Of a stretch of 64,000 nucleotides of DNA, positions 16,182 through 23,937 are shown in pieces. The notes under the pieces were generated by a model. That model saw nothing but the letters and a program-made list of their open reading frames with translations. It searched no databases and had not been told where the DNA came from. The DNA is taken from assembly GCA_026418275.1 (NCBI GenBank), contig JAOABQ010000028.1, positions 1-64,000 of the forward strand, in the 5' to 3' direction. A program made the translations under genes and the position numbers. The DNA comes from Clostridia bacterium (GTDB lineage Bacteria; Bacillota; Clostridia; Acetivibrionales; DSM-2933). Within the stretch, counting starts at the first letter, position 1; each line of letters begins with the position of its first letter.

Positions 16182-16787
16182 ATGGAAGATATTAAATATG
16201 ATTCGGATCCGGAGAATAGGGACTTAAGAAACGGTCTGCCGGATACCGAAAATGTTCCTCAAATCCGGCCCTGGGTAAGATATTTTGCCAGATCGATTGA
16301 TTTATCGCTGTTTAGCCTGGCAGTAGGTTTCGGAATAGGATTTTTTTATCCCGATCTTGTTGAAGGCTCGGTGATGAAGCAGCGGATGGTTCAATTTGTT
16401 ATGCTGTTCGGATGGTTCTTTGTAGAAGCTTTTTTGTTTTTTACCTGGGGAACGACTTTGGGGAAATGGCTTTTGAGAACTCACGTATATAATGCACAAG
16501 GGAAAAAGCTCGGATATACAGAGGCTTTAAACCGCGGGCTTATGATTTGGTTTAGAGGACTTGGTGTCGGATTCCTTTCATTTATTACCACTATTATTGC
16601 ATACTTTACCCTTACCAACCGGGGGACTACAAGTTGGGACCGGGATGGGGGATATATTGTTGTACATAAAAAGATCGGTGCTTTGAGAATCGCTTTGGTA
16701 GTGTTGTATTACTTTCTTTTATTGGGATATATTTTCTTGACACTTCTTGCTTCTGTTCCCATCGATCAGCTGCAGCGTTTTGAATAA
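16182..16787 (+). CDS. RDD family membrane protein
   Basis: ATG 16182 follows AAGAGGTG; the upstream ATG 16113 falls in the promoter. The 201-residue product opens with an acidic tail, then the RDD signature (PWVRYFARSIDLSLF) running into the first helix at about residues 45-62. A second helix lies near 75-95, then GTTLGKWLLRTHVYNAQGKK, a third near 125-145 and a fourth at about 170-195. RDD proteins are small integral membrane proteins, some acting as ion exchangers or unknown transporters. It appears monocistronic with its own terminator. Confidence 0.88.
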   Translation: MEDIKYDSDPENRDLRNGLPDTENVPQIRPWVRYFARSIDLSLFSLAVGFGIGFFYPDLVEGSVMKQRMVQFVMLFGWFFVEAFLFFTWGTTLGKWLLRTHVYNAQGKKLGYTEALNRGLMIWFRGLGVGFLSFITTIIAYFTLTNRGTTSWDRDGGYIVVHKKIGALRIALVVLYYFLLLGYIFLTLLASVPIDQLQRFE

Positions 16788-16802
16788 AATATGGGTATAT
16801 AT

Positions 16803-16836
16803 GAAAAGAGGCCAATGATGCGGCTTCTTTTTTTAC
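16803..16836 (+). terminator. intrinsic terminator after RDD gene
   Basis: AAGAGGCC and GGCTTCTT pair around an eight-base loop and run into TTTTTTT. Confidence 0.7.
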
Positions 16837-16937
16837 GGACAGGAAAGCATTGGAATAAGCCTAAATGTATGATATAGTAGTGTTATTATCTGAAACGGGA
16901 AATTTAAATTTGAAATCTATGGGTATAAGGTGTCTTA

Positions 16938-17759
16938 ATGAAACGGTTAAAACTAAAAAGAATATCAATCGGAATCATTAGTTTAGGGTTCATTTTATTT
17001 ATATATGCTTTTATTGAGCCTTATTGGATTCAGGTAAAAAAAATTGAGATTGCGGACAGTTCTGTTCCCCGTTCTTTTAAAGGTACAAAAATTGTATTTG
17101 TAACGGATATTCACCACTCTAAAGTATATCCCAGAAGTAGGGTAAAGGCACTGGTTCAAAAAATCAACGGTTTAAAGCCGGATATTATGCTTCTTGGCGG
17201 GGATTATGTAAATAAGAGCATATCCTATATAGAGCCATGTTTTGAAGAGTTAAAGGAATTGAAGGCTCCTATGGGTAAGTACGGGGTGATGGGGAATCAT
17301 GACCATTGGGAAAGCAAGGAGCTAACACTGCTTAATATGGAGAAAGCAGGAATCAAAAGTCTGGATAATGACTCCCTATGGCTTTATAAAAACGGGGAGA
17401 AAATAAAAATCGGTGGTGTGGGGGACTACTGGGAGGATAAGCAAATCATTGAGAATACGATTCATGATGTTGGAGAAAATGACTTTGCGATTTTACTTTC
17501 CCATAATCCTGATTATGTAGAAAAGATCAAAACAAATAAAATAGATTTGGTTCTAAGCGGCCATACACACGGGGGCCAGGTGACCCTGTTCGGACTGTGG
17601 GCGCCTTTTGTACCTTCGCAATACGGGCAAAAATACCGGGAAGGACTTATCAGGAATGAATATACCCAAGTTTTGGTATCTCATGGAATCGGGAATGTAG
17701 GATACTATCCGGTGAGATTTTTTGCGCGGCCGCAAATTCATGTGATTGAGCTAAAATAA
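16938..17759 (+). CDS. membrane-anchored metallophosphoesterase (YkuE/YaeI type)
   Basis: 273 residues starting at ATG 16938 after AAGGTG. A basic N-terminus and one membrane helix (about 10-28) precede a calcineurin-like phosphoesterase domain with all five metal motifs in order: VTDIHHS (Asp, His), GGDYVN, GNHDHW, LSHNPD and LSGHTHGGQ. Relatives hydrolyse phosphodiester or pyrophosphate lipids such as UDP-diacylglucosamine. In a Gram-positive host the substrate is unknown but probably membrane-associated. It begins a plus-strand run with the flavoprotein (15-bp gap) and the zinc-ribbon gene. Confidence 0.9.
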   Translation: MKRLKLKRISIGIISLGFILFIYAFIEPYWIQVKKIEIADSSVPRSFKGTKIVFVTDIHHSKVYPRSRVKALVQKINGLKPDIMLLGGDYVNKSISYIEPCFEELKELKAPMGKYGVMGNHDHWESKELTLLNMEKAGIKSLDNDSLWLYKNGEKIKIGGVGDYWEDKQIIENTIHDVGENDFAILLSHNPDYVEKIKTNKIDLVLSGHTHGGQVTLFGLWAPFVPSQYGQKYREGLIRNEYTQVLVSHGIGNVGYYPVRFFARPQIHVIELK

Positions 17760-17774
17760 AAATAGGTGATCGTT

Positions 17775-18854
17775 ATGTATGATATAGCTATTATTGGAGG
17801 AGGGCCTGCGGGTTCTACATTAGCCAGGCTCATTGGAAAAAAGTATAAAGTGTTGCTTCTGGAAAAGAGATCGTTTAGCACGGAAAGTCCTTTTCCCAGT
17901 CAAAAGTGCTGCGGTGGGCTTATTGATCCGGATGCACAAAAGATGCTGGCGAAGTTCGGCTTAGGTATTCCCAAGTCGGTTTTGCTGAGTCCCCAGTTGT
18001 TTGCAGTCCGGACCATTGATATGGACAATGCCATAGAGAAGTATTTTCAAAGGCACTATATCAATGTGGACAGGGAGGAGTTCGACAAATGGCTGGTATC
18101 CATCATACCGCCCGGAGTAGACCGGGTGGAAAGGGCTGTTTTTAAGACCTTTTATGAAGAGAACGGGGGTATTCGGTTAAAATATCATGTTGACGGCAGG
18201 GAATATACGGAAAAAGCCAGATTAATCGTTGGTGCCGACGGTGCATTGTCAAAAGTAAGAAAGCAAGCTTTTAAAGATTTACCCTCTCCCAAACTATACA
18301 TTTCCATCCAGGAATGGTTTGAGTTAAAGGAAAACCTGAACTTTTACGGAGCAATCTTTGACAGTGAGGTTACAGACTTTTATTCTTGGACCATACCCAA
18401 GGAAAACTATCTCATCCTGGGCACTGCTGTAAAACCTGGAAAAGATGCATATAAAAAATTTAGTTTGTTAAAGGACAAGCTGACTCAATACGGGTATAAC
18501 CTTGAGCCCTATGTTAAAAGGAATGGTGCCTACTTAAGACGTCCGGTGAAAAACAGTCAGGTATTGATTGGAAATGACAAAATTGCTTTAGTCGGTGAAG
18601 CGGGAGGTTTTATCAGTCCCAGTTCGGCAGAGGGGTTAAGCTATGCGTTTAGAAGTGCTCTTGCACTGGCGAAAGCACTTGAAAAGGGGATTGAAGGTTT
18701 TAACCCTCAGTATGCAAAAAACGTGACTTCCCTTATGCGGGATATACGGATAAAGAATTTAAAATCCCCGGCCATGTATAACCCTCACCTTCGTAAGTTT
18801 ATTTTGAAAACAGGGATTATGACCATTGATTTGGAGAAATTGTATTTGGATTAG
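17775..18854 (+). CDS. FAD-dependent oxidoreductase of the geranylgeranyl-reductase/CbrA type
   Basis: I chose ATG 17775 because the in-frame GTG at 17766 lies within the TAGGTGA ribosome site. The 359-residue product starts with the Rossmann FAD motif IIGGGPAGSTLARLIG (residues 5-20). It then has a CCGG motif near residue 42, as in CbrA/GGR-like flavoproteins, the second FAD motif VGADGALSKVR at about 158-168, and LVGEAGGFISPSSAEGLSYA near 275-295. Family members reduce isoprenoid or polyunsaturated lipid chains. The exact substrate is unknown. It lies in a likely operon with the phosphoesterase upstream. Confidence 0.85.
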   Translation: MYDIAIIGGGPAGSTLARLIGKKYKVLLLEKRSFSTESPFPSQKCCGGLIDPDAQKMLAKFGLGIPKSVLLSPQLFAVRTIDMDNAIEKYFQRHYINVDREEFDKWLVSIIPPGVDRVERAVFKTFYEENGGIRLKYHVDGREYTEKARLIVGADGALSKVRKQAFKDLPSPKLYISIQEWFELKENLNFYGAIFDSEVTDFYSWTIPKENYLILGTAVKPGKDAYKKFSLLKDKLTQYGYNLEPYVKRNGAYLRRPVKNSQVLIGNDKIALVGEAGGFISPSSAEGLSYAFRSALALAKALEKGIEGFNPQYAKNVTSLMRDIRIKNLKSPAMYNPHLRKFILKTGIMTIDLEKLYLD

Positions 18855-18901
18855 ACATATAAAAAGAAATCAATCAAAAATAAGTTGAAAGGGGAAAGAG
18901 T

Positions 18902-19237
18902 ATGTTTGTTATTTTTGGATGGGGGAGAAGAACTACGAAGGATTATGGGCCTACACTGCCCATGCGGTGTGGAAATTGCAACAATAATGTATATTCCCGG
19001 CTGATTCATGTAAGAACATGGTTTACATTATTTTTCATACCGGTTATTCCTTATGAATCGAAGCATTATTTGCTCTGTGATGTTTGTACGAGAGGGTTTG
19101 AGCTGCACGGGGCGGATGTTGAAAGGTTTAAGGAGATGAACCGCATTACTTCCGTTTATCTAAGCGGGGGAATGTCCGAGGATGAGTACAGAAGGTATGT
19201 AGATGGATCAAGATTGCTGGAAAGTTCACGATATTAG
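18902..19237 (+). CDS. zinc-ribbon protein (zinc_ribbon_15 type)
   Basis: 111 residues starting at ATG 18902 after AAAGGGGAAAG. It has a hydrophobic start (FVIFGWG), a CGNC pair, the characteristic RTWFTLFFIPVIPY segment, and a second pair CDVC. The two CxxC pairs should hold one zinc. The aromatic/hydrophobic stretch may sit on or in the membrane. The C-terminus is acidic with SEDEYRRY-like features. The family has no established function. It is the last intact gene of the run before a remnant ORF and a terminator. Confidence 0.85.
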   Translation: MFVIFGWGRRTTKDYGPTLPMRCGNCNNNVYSRLIHVRTWFTLFFIPVIPYESKHYLLCDVCTRGFELHGADVERFKEMNRITSVYLSGGMSEDEYRRYVDGSRLLESSRY

Positions 19238-19239
19238 AG

Positions 19240-19312
19240 ATTTTTACACAACAAATTTTTAGTTTTTCAAAGTGTTAAAGGTACACTTCTTCTGTTTGTG
19301 CCCCGTTTATTT
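19240..19312 (+). repeat. dispersed repeat, copy A (3'-truncated)
   Basis: It begins TTTTTACACAACAAATTTTT, continues GTTTTTCAAAGTGTTAAAGGTACACTTC and TCTGTTTGTGCC, and is clearly related to copies at 23653-23760 and (reverse) 46565-46670. It diverges after GTGCC, so the second inverted repeat is missing. Confidence 0.7.
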
Positions 19313-19314
19313 AG

Positions 19315-19464
19315 TTTTTTATTCTGCCAATCATATTCGCGGTTACTTGTTTTTTTATTGTAGTATTTTGTATCAAAGGCATCAGAGTATTTAACTTTTA
19401 CATTGCAAGAAATGATCCGTATGACCGGATTACTCCCGGGGTTTCGGAAGAGGAAGCGTTATAA
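19315..19464 (+). pseudogene. C-terminal remnant of a membrane protein gene
   Basis: A 49-residue open frame without a usable start. It has a single strong membrane helix (ILPIIFAVTCFFIVVFCI) followed by a charged tail (RNDPYDRITPGVSEEEAL). It begins three bases after the end of repeat copy A and right after an in-frame TAG. The codon pattern and protein-like tail indicate a real gene whose 5' part was lost or replaced by the repeat. It lies in the same direction as the zinc-ribbon gene and is closed by the terminator at 19502-19546. Confidence 0.5.
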
Positions 19465-19501
19465 GTATATAGCAAGGATAAACTCCAATTATTATGAATG
19501 T

Positions 19502-19546
19502 ATCCCCAGAATAGATAAAAATTTGGTAATGTTTTGGGGATTTTTT
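19502..19546 (+). terminator. intrinsic terminator ending the 16.9-19.5 kb run
   Basis: ATCCCCAGAA and TTTTGGGGAT pair (one G-T), followed by six T. It separates the phosphoesterase/flavoprotein run from the AAA-PspA region. Confidence 0.7.
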
Positions 19547-19792
19547 GTGGAAAAAAACGTAATGCGTATTATAATAATATAAGCAATACATTTATTATAG
19601 GTTATTTATATATACTTATAATGAGTTCAAACACTTCGATGCAATCCATATTTTCCACTTATTCATTTGTAATTGTCGTTATTTACACTATATTCCAAAT
19701 AATATATTATTTTATTACAGAATTAAAGTATACTAAGGAAATTATCAGTTAGCATGACGTTAATGTAGAGAAGTCTTACCGGGGATAGTGAT

Positions 19793-19821
19793 TTGCACAA
19801 CATACTATTCCGTGGTAGAAT
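19793..19821 (+). promoter_or_regulatory. promoter of the AAA-ATPase gene
   Basis: TTGCAC, a 17-bp spacer, then TAGAAT at 19816-19821. The rest of the gap 19547-19792 is AT-rich with nothing else recognisable. Confidence 0.45.
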
Positions 19822-19825
19822 ACTC

Positions 19826-19975
19826 TTGTGTTTTATTTATGATGATAGATTATTTGAGGATGCACCTCAGGATGCGTTAAAAGCTTACAGAATATTTATA
19901 AATAAAGCTAATGACAATGGTGAGGATATACATTTCCTACAAAAGGAGGTAAAGGCTATAACATTAGCCAAATAA
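19826..19975 (+). other. short open frame in frame with, and just upstream of, the AAA gene
   Basis: An open frame with protein-like composition (DRLFEDAPQDALKAYRIF, NGEDIHFLQKEV) ends at TAA 19973-19975. This is three bases before, and in the same frame as, the AAA start at 19979. The only clear upstream start (TTG 19793) lies in the promoter; a TTG at 19826 is possible but has no ribosome site. It may be a translated leader peptide coupled to the ATPase, or an N-terminal extension cut off by the stop. Low confidence as a gene. Confidence 0.3.
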
Positions 19976-19978
19976 AAA

Positions 19979-21616
19979 ATGTGGTATCATGAGTTTTTAA
20001 ATAAATATAAAGCAGGAATTTCCCATGAGTTTTTGTTAAACTTCAATGTGCGTGATCTGGTAGACAATTGCAGGTATATCGACCGGTTTTTATATGAAGA
20101 ATTCATAAAGCAAAGAAACTTTGGAATTGTGGCCTTTTATGATATTTCAACAGGGCTCACATTCCTTGAACCGGGAATGGAAAAAGAGTTTAACATGATT
20201 ACCAACAATAAGGCAGCCGAATTGGTTTATTCTCTCCCGTCCAAAATTTTTCCCTATATCGATATGGCTTTAAAAAATACGAAAACCATATTGTTTATAA
20301 ACCATATCGAAAAGATTATCCCTTCCGGGGATATCGGAAGCATGTCCATTGAAGAGCGCATGGCCCTCATATGGCTTAGTGAATGGTCCATCAGCCCCAA
20401 GATTTCGACTGTTGGAAGCACCATCATTATGATGACGGACAATATCGCCGATGTGAGCCGTGAAATTTTAAAATCATCCTATAAGGTGGAGCCTATCTTG
20501 GTGGAGCTTCCGGGTGAACAGGAACGGAAAACGTATATTGAGCATCTTTTGAAGGATAATAAAGTAAGGATGGATCTCACAACCGATGAGTTCGCAAAGC
20601 TTTCATCCGGGCTCAGCAAAAAGTCAATCAAGGATATCAAGCTGAAGGCGGAAGCGGAAGAGGTTCCCATCAGCTTTGAATTCATTAAGGAGAAGAAACA
20701 TTCCGTACTGAAGAAGGAATACGGTGATGTTTTGGAGTTTATATATCCTGAAATCGGGTTTGAGGATATTGGGGGAATGGATAAGGCAAAAAACTATCTA
20801 CTTAAGAATATTGTCGAGCCTATAAAAAAGAACGACTTGAGAAGAGTTCCAATGGGAATACTTTTATGTGGGCCCTCCGGGACGGGTAAGACCCTTTTGG
20901 TGAATGCACTGGCAAAATCCAGCGGATTTAATTGTGTAAAGATTGATATGTCAAGAATATTGGGTCAATATGTAGGTGAGAGTGAAAAGAATTTTAAAAA
21001 ATGTTTGTTGGGAGCACAGTCCCAGCAGCCGGTGATTGTGTTTGTAGACGAGATTGATACCACTTTCAGGAGAGGCGACAGCGGCGATCACGGAGTCAGC
21101 CGGAATATATTTAGTGAATTTTTACAGTTTGCAAGTAATACAAATAATAGAGGAAAGGTTATTTTTATCGCGGCGACCAACCGACCCGATTTATTGGATG
21201 CAGCCCTTAAGAGGGCAGGGCGGTTTGACAAAAAAATACCGATTTTAATGCCGGAAGAAAAGGAACGGGCAGAAATCTTCAGAATTATTATTGAAAAGTA
21301 TAAATTTACTACCGATATCACTGATTTTATGCCTTTTGCACAGACCGCAGAAAATTATACGGGAGCAGAAATCGAAACTGTTGTGAGAAAGGCGTATGAA
21401 ATTGCATGTGAAAGGGAACTGCCCGAAAGCATGATAACTTCTGATGTGCTTAACCAGGCGATAGGGAAATGCAGACCAAGCACAAAGCAGATAGAGTTTA
21501 TGACTATGCTGGCGGTCAATGAGTGTGATGATAAGGATTTGCTTCCGGATCAATATAAGGACTTGATTGATGACAGAGAACGGTTGGAGGAACTGCTTCA
21601 AGAGCAGCTTCTTTAA
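19979..21616 (+). CDS. Cdc48-like AAA ATPase, partner of PspA
   Basis: 545 residues. Residues 1-230 have an AAA-like layout without a Walker A (FLLNFNVRD, TILFINHIEKI, IIMMTDNIADV), so this is a degenerate first module. Residues about 240-490 form an active AAA module: IGFEDIGGMD entry, Walker A GPSGTGKT, Walker B VIVFVDEID, sensor IAATNRPD and arginine fingers ALKRAGRFD. An acidic C-terminus follows. The only nearby start, ATG 19979, lacks a close ribosome site; AAAGGAGGT lies about 28 bases upstream. PspA and a membrane coiled-coil gene follow. The probable role is remodelling of PspA/ESCRT-III-like assemblies at the membrane. Confidence 0.9.
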   Translation: MWYHEFLNKYKAGISHEFLLNFNVRDLVDNCRYIDRFLYEEFIKQRNFGIVAFYDISTGLTFLEPGMEKEFNMITNNKAAELVYSLPSKIFPYIDMALKNTKTILFINHIEKIIPSGDIGSMSIEERMALIWLSEWSISPKISTVGSTIIMMTDNIADVSREILKSSYKVEPILVELPGEQERKTYIEHLLKDNKVRMDLTTDEFAKLSSGLSKKSIKDIKLKAEAEEVPISFEFIKEKKHSVLKKEYGDVLEFIYPEIGFEDIGGMDKAKNYLLKNIVEPIKKNDLRRVPMGILLCGPSGTGKTLLVNALAKSSGFNCVKIDMSRILGQYVGESEKNFKKCLLGAQSQQPVIVFVDEIDTTFRRGDSGDHGVSRNIFSEFLQFASNTNNRGKVIFIAATNRPDLLDAALKRAGRFDKKIPILMPEEKERAEIFRIIIEKYKFTTDITDFMPFAQTAENYTGAEIETVVRKAYEIACERELPESMITSDVLNQAIGKCRPSTKQIEFMTMLAVNECDDKDLLPDQYKDLIDDRERLEELLQEQLL

Positions 21617-21664
21617 CAAAATGAGGGTTTACAAGGAAGATGATTTATTATAAATTATTCTTAT

Positions 21665-21693
21665 AAGACAAAAGGAGTTATTTTACGTATAAT
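21665..21693 (+). promoter_or_regulatory. promoter of pspA
   Basis: AAGACA, 17 bp, then a perfect TATAAT at 21688-21693. It lies in the 185-bp gap between the ATPase and pspA, so pspA may also be transcribed separately. Confidence 0.45.
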
Positions 21694-21801
21694 AGTTTGA
21701 ATATGCAAATTGCAATACTTAAGCAGCAGTTTTACAAATTAAAAGAAGTAAAACGGTAAAGTTTTAAAAATATAGCAGATCATGATGAGGGAGGCAATTT
21801 T

Positions 21802-22530
21802 ATGGGTTTTTTTAACAGGCTTGGTTCTTTAATGAGAGGTTTTTTCGGGTTATTTATAGGGGGACTGGAGGATCGGAATCCGGAAGCTTTATTTGAAGAT
21901 ATAAAAATTCAAATCGAAAAGGCAAGAAAAGAAGCAGAGCATCAGATTATTGAAATTCAGACCAATGCTGAGCTTATCAAGATAGAAATGAAGAATGCGG
22001 AAAAGAACTTAAATGCCATCAAGGCGAGGGTTGAAGCTGCTCAAAGGCAAGGTGCCAGGGATATCTTAATTGAGCTTTTAATGCAGGAGGAAGAATATCA
22101 GACTGTATACGATACACATAAGGCTACGTATGACAGTGCAATGGCAGAGGTAGCGAAGATTCGTGAAGACTATAAAATATTTGAATCTGAAATGAGTGCG
22201 AAGCTGAACGAATTGAAGACACTGAAATCCCAGGCAAAGATGGCTATGCTGAGGGAAAATATCAATTCGGTAAACGCAAAATACACTTCTAAAAACAACC
22301 GGGTAGGCGCTCTGAACGATACCATGGACAGAGCAAGGGAGATTGTAAATAAGAAAACCGCCCGGGCCAACGCGATTGAATCCTTAAATGACAACAATAT
22401 GGAAATGAAGCTTAAACGGTTGGATATGAATTCAGCCAGAGACAGGGCCCGTGCGAGAGCAGAAGCAATGCTTGCGGGAGAACAGGGCTTTGAAGTCAAG
22501 GAAAAAATTGAAAATAAGACTTCCATCTAG
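21802..22530 (+). CDS. pspA: PspA/IM30 (Vipp1) family membrane-maintenance protein
   Basis: 242 residues starting at ATG 21802 behind GAGGGAGG. An amphipathic N-terminal helix (FFNRLGSLMRGFFGLF) is followed by an almost entirely helical, coiled-coil body with the usual PspA features: a NPEALFEDIKIQIEKAR segment near 30-48, then long Glu/Lys/Arg/Gln helices to about 225. There is no signal peptide. Family members form ESCRT-III-like polymers on stressed membranes. Length matches Gram-positive PspA/LiaH. The neighbouring AAA ATPase and membrane coiled-coil protein are probably functional partners. Confidence 0.93.
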   Translation: MGFFNRLGSLMRGFFGLFIGGLEDRNPEALFEDIKIQIEKARKEAEHQIIEIQTNAELIKIEMKNAEKNLNAIKARVEAAQRQGARDILIELLMQEEEYQTVYDTHKATYDSAMAEVAKIREDYKIFESEMSAKLNELKTLKSQAKMAMLRENINSVNAKYTSKNNRVGALNDTMDRAREIVNKKTARANAIESLNDNNMEMKLKRLDMNSARDRARARAEAMLAGEQGFEVKEKIENKTSI

Positions 22531-22585
22531 TCTAAAATAAGAATGATTACTTTTTAAACTGGAATATGTTGATGTAGGAGTTGCT

Positions 22586-23365
22586 ATGAAGTTAAAAATG
22601 ATTGTCAGCGCACTATTAAATTTAAGAAATATCCTTTTATTTTTCCTGGGATTATTTGCTGCAGGTCCTGTTGCAAATCTTCATCCACCGGAATTGGTTT
22701 TGTTTGCTGCTCTTTCCATATACCTTACCGGAGCTATACAGTCCCTTTCCAGCAAGAAGTTTCACGAGAATTTTAACCGCAAACAAAAGATCAAGCAGAT
22801 CAGGGAGCTTAACAATAACTGCTTGAAGCTTACTCATGAAGCGAAAAAATATGTAAACGCGGCTTATTACCAAAAACTTCAAAAGGTTATTCAGGATAAA
22901 AATGAAATTTTAAGTTCATTTTTTAAAGGGGAGAGAAATTATCTTAAAGAGCGAGTCGTTGAGCAGACTTTAAACCTGGTTGGAGCTTATGTGAAGCTGC
23001 TCACAAATTTTTGTATGCGCAGTAAGGAGCTTAGTAATATGGATGTGACCATGGTTACTGAAAGAATCAACACGAACACAAGAAAGCTCAGTTTTGTAAA
23101 AGATCCTTTAGCGGCGGAAGATTTACAGAAAATTGTGGATATGGATCAAAGGATTATTCAAAGACTTAAAGAAGAGCGGACGGACCTGGAAAGAATCGAT
23201 ATGAAGCTTGATTATATGGCAAGTACGGTCAATATGTTTAAACACCAGATATTATCCAGCATTGAAACCCAGGATATGCTGGAGACACTGGAGACTGCTG
23301 TCAATGAGGCAACCGCACTGGATAATGTACTTGGTGAAAGGCGAAGAAATAGAATCAATGCATAA
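22586..23365 (+). CDS. membrane-anchored coiled-coil protein of the PspA module
   Basis: 259 residues starting at ATG 22586 after GTAGGAG, 55 bp after pspA. Two hydrophobic segments (about 12-30 and 36-55, LLFFLGLFAAGPVANL and LVLFAALSIYLTGAI) form a hairpin anchor. The remainder is a cytoplasmic helical domain with heptad-like charge (KQIRELNNNCLKLTHEAKK, DLERIDMKLDYMAS). I recognise no named family. Its order after the ATPase and PspA, and the terminator right behind it, mark it as the third member of the module, perhaps the membrane receptor for PspA. Confidence 0.7.
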   Translation: MKLKMIVSALLNLRNILLFFLGLFAAGPVANLHPPELVLFAALSIYLTGAIQSLSSKKFHENFNRKQKIKQIRELNNNCLKLTHEAKKYVNAAYYQKLQKVIQDKNEILSSFFKGERNYLKERVVEQTLNLVGAYVKLLTNFCMRSKELSNMDVTMVTERINTNTRKLSFVKDPLAAEDLQKIVDMDQRIIQRLKEERTDLERIDMKLDYMASTVNMFKHQILSSIETQDMLETLETAVNEATALDNVLGERRRNRINA

Positions 23366-23380
23366 AAGGCCCAAAGAGTT

Positions 23381-23418
23381 AAAGCTGCTGGTGATTTTTA
23401 TCATTCAGCAGTTTTTTT
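23381..23418 (+). terminator. terminator of the AAA-PspA module
   Basis: GCTGCTG-GTGAT pairs with ATCA-T-CAGCAG and is followed by seven T. Confidence 0.75.
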
Positions 23419-23652
23419 ATGGGGTTTATCAAGAAAATAAACACGTATATAAATAAAGGAAATTTTAGTTTTTTGTCGAATCTTATTTAAATAGGTAAAC
23501 CAATTCAGAAATTTCTTAACCACTTGTGCTCCTAAATAGAGCGTAGAAGAACAAACCTTTTTTATAGAAGCTGCAATAAATCTAAAAAATTTATTGTAAG
23601 CATAACAGCACAACTTCTACTTGCTCCGCAAATGGTTGATCATTATCGCATT

Positions 23653-23760
23653 CTAGTGCTTTTTAACACAACAAATTTTAAAGTTTCAATGTGTTAAAAA
23701 TGCACTTCCTCTGCTTGTGCCTCGCATACGCTAGAAAAGAATTACGTTACGAGGCACTTT
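23653..23760 (+). repeat. dispersed repeat, copy B (complete)
   Basis: It lies in the gene-free stretch 23366-23937. It starts CTAGTGCTTTTTAACACAAC and ends ACGTTACGAGGCAC. It has two inverted repeats: TTTTTAACACA with TGTGTTAAAAA, and GTGCCTCG with CGAGGCAC. Copy C at 46565-46670 is the reverse-oriented relative. Apart from this repeat and the terminator at 23381-23418, the stretch shows nothing recognisable. Confidence 0.75.
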
Positions 23761-23937
23761 AGATAACCAACTGTAAAAGCGATTTTTCCAGCTTGAAAGT
23801 AACGCAATCCACAGGTATTTTGCTTACTTGAAAATGACTCATTTTATTTGGGGTTATCTTTATAGAGATTGGATTTTTCAAAGTGCAATTCCAGCAGTTG
23901 TTAGCGATTATATTTCGGATAAAAGTGGGGTCTTATT

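Noticed and set aside
19534-19752. 72-codon hydrophobic ORF
   Set aside because: It begins inside the terminator at 19502-19546, has no ribosome site and a very AT-driven composition.
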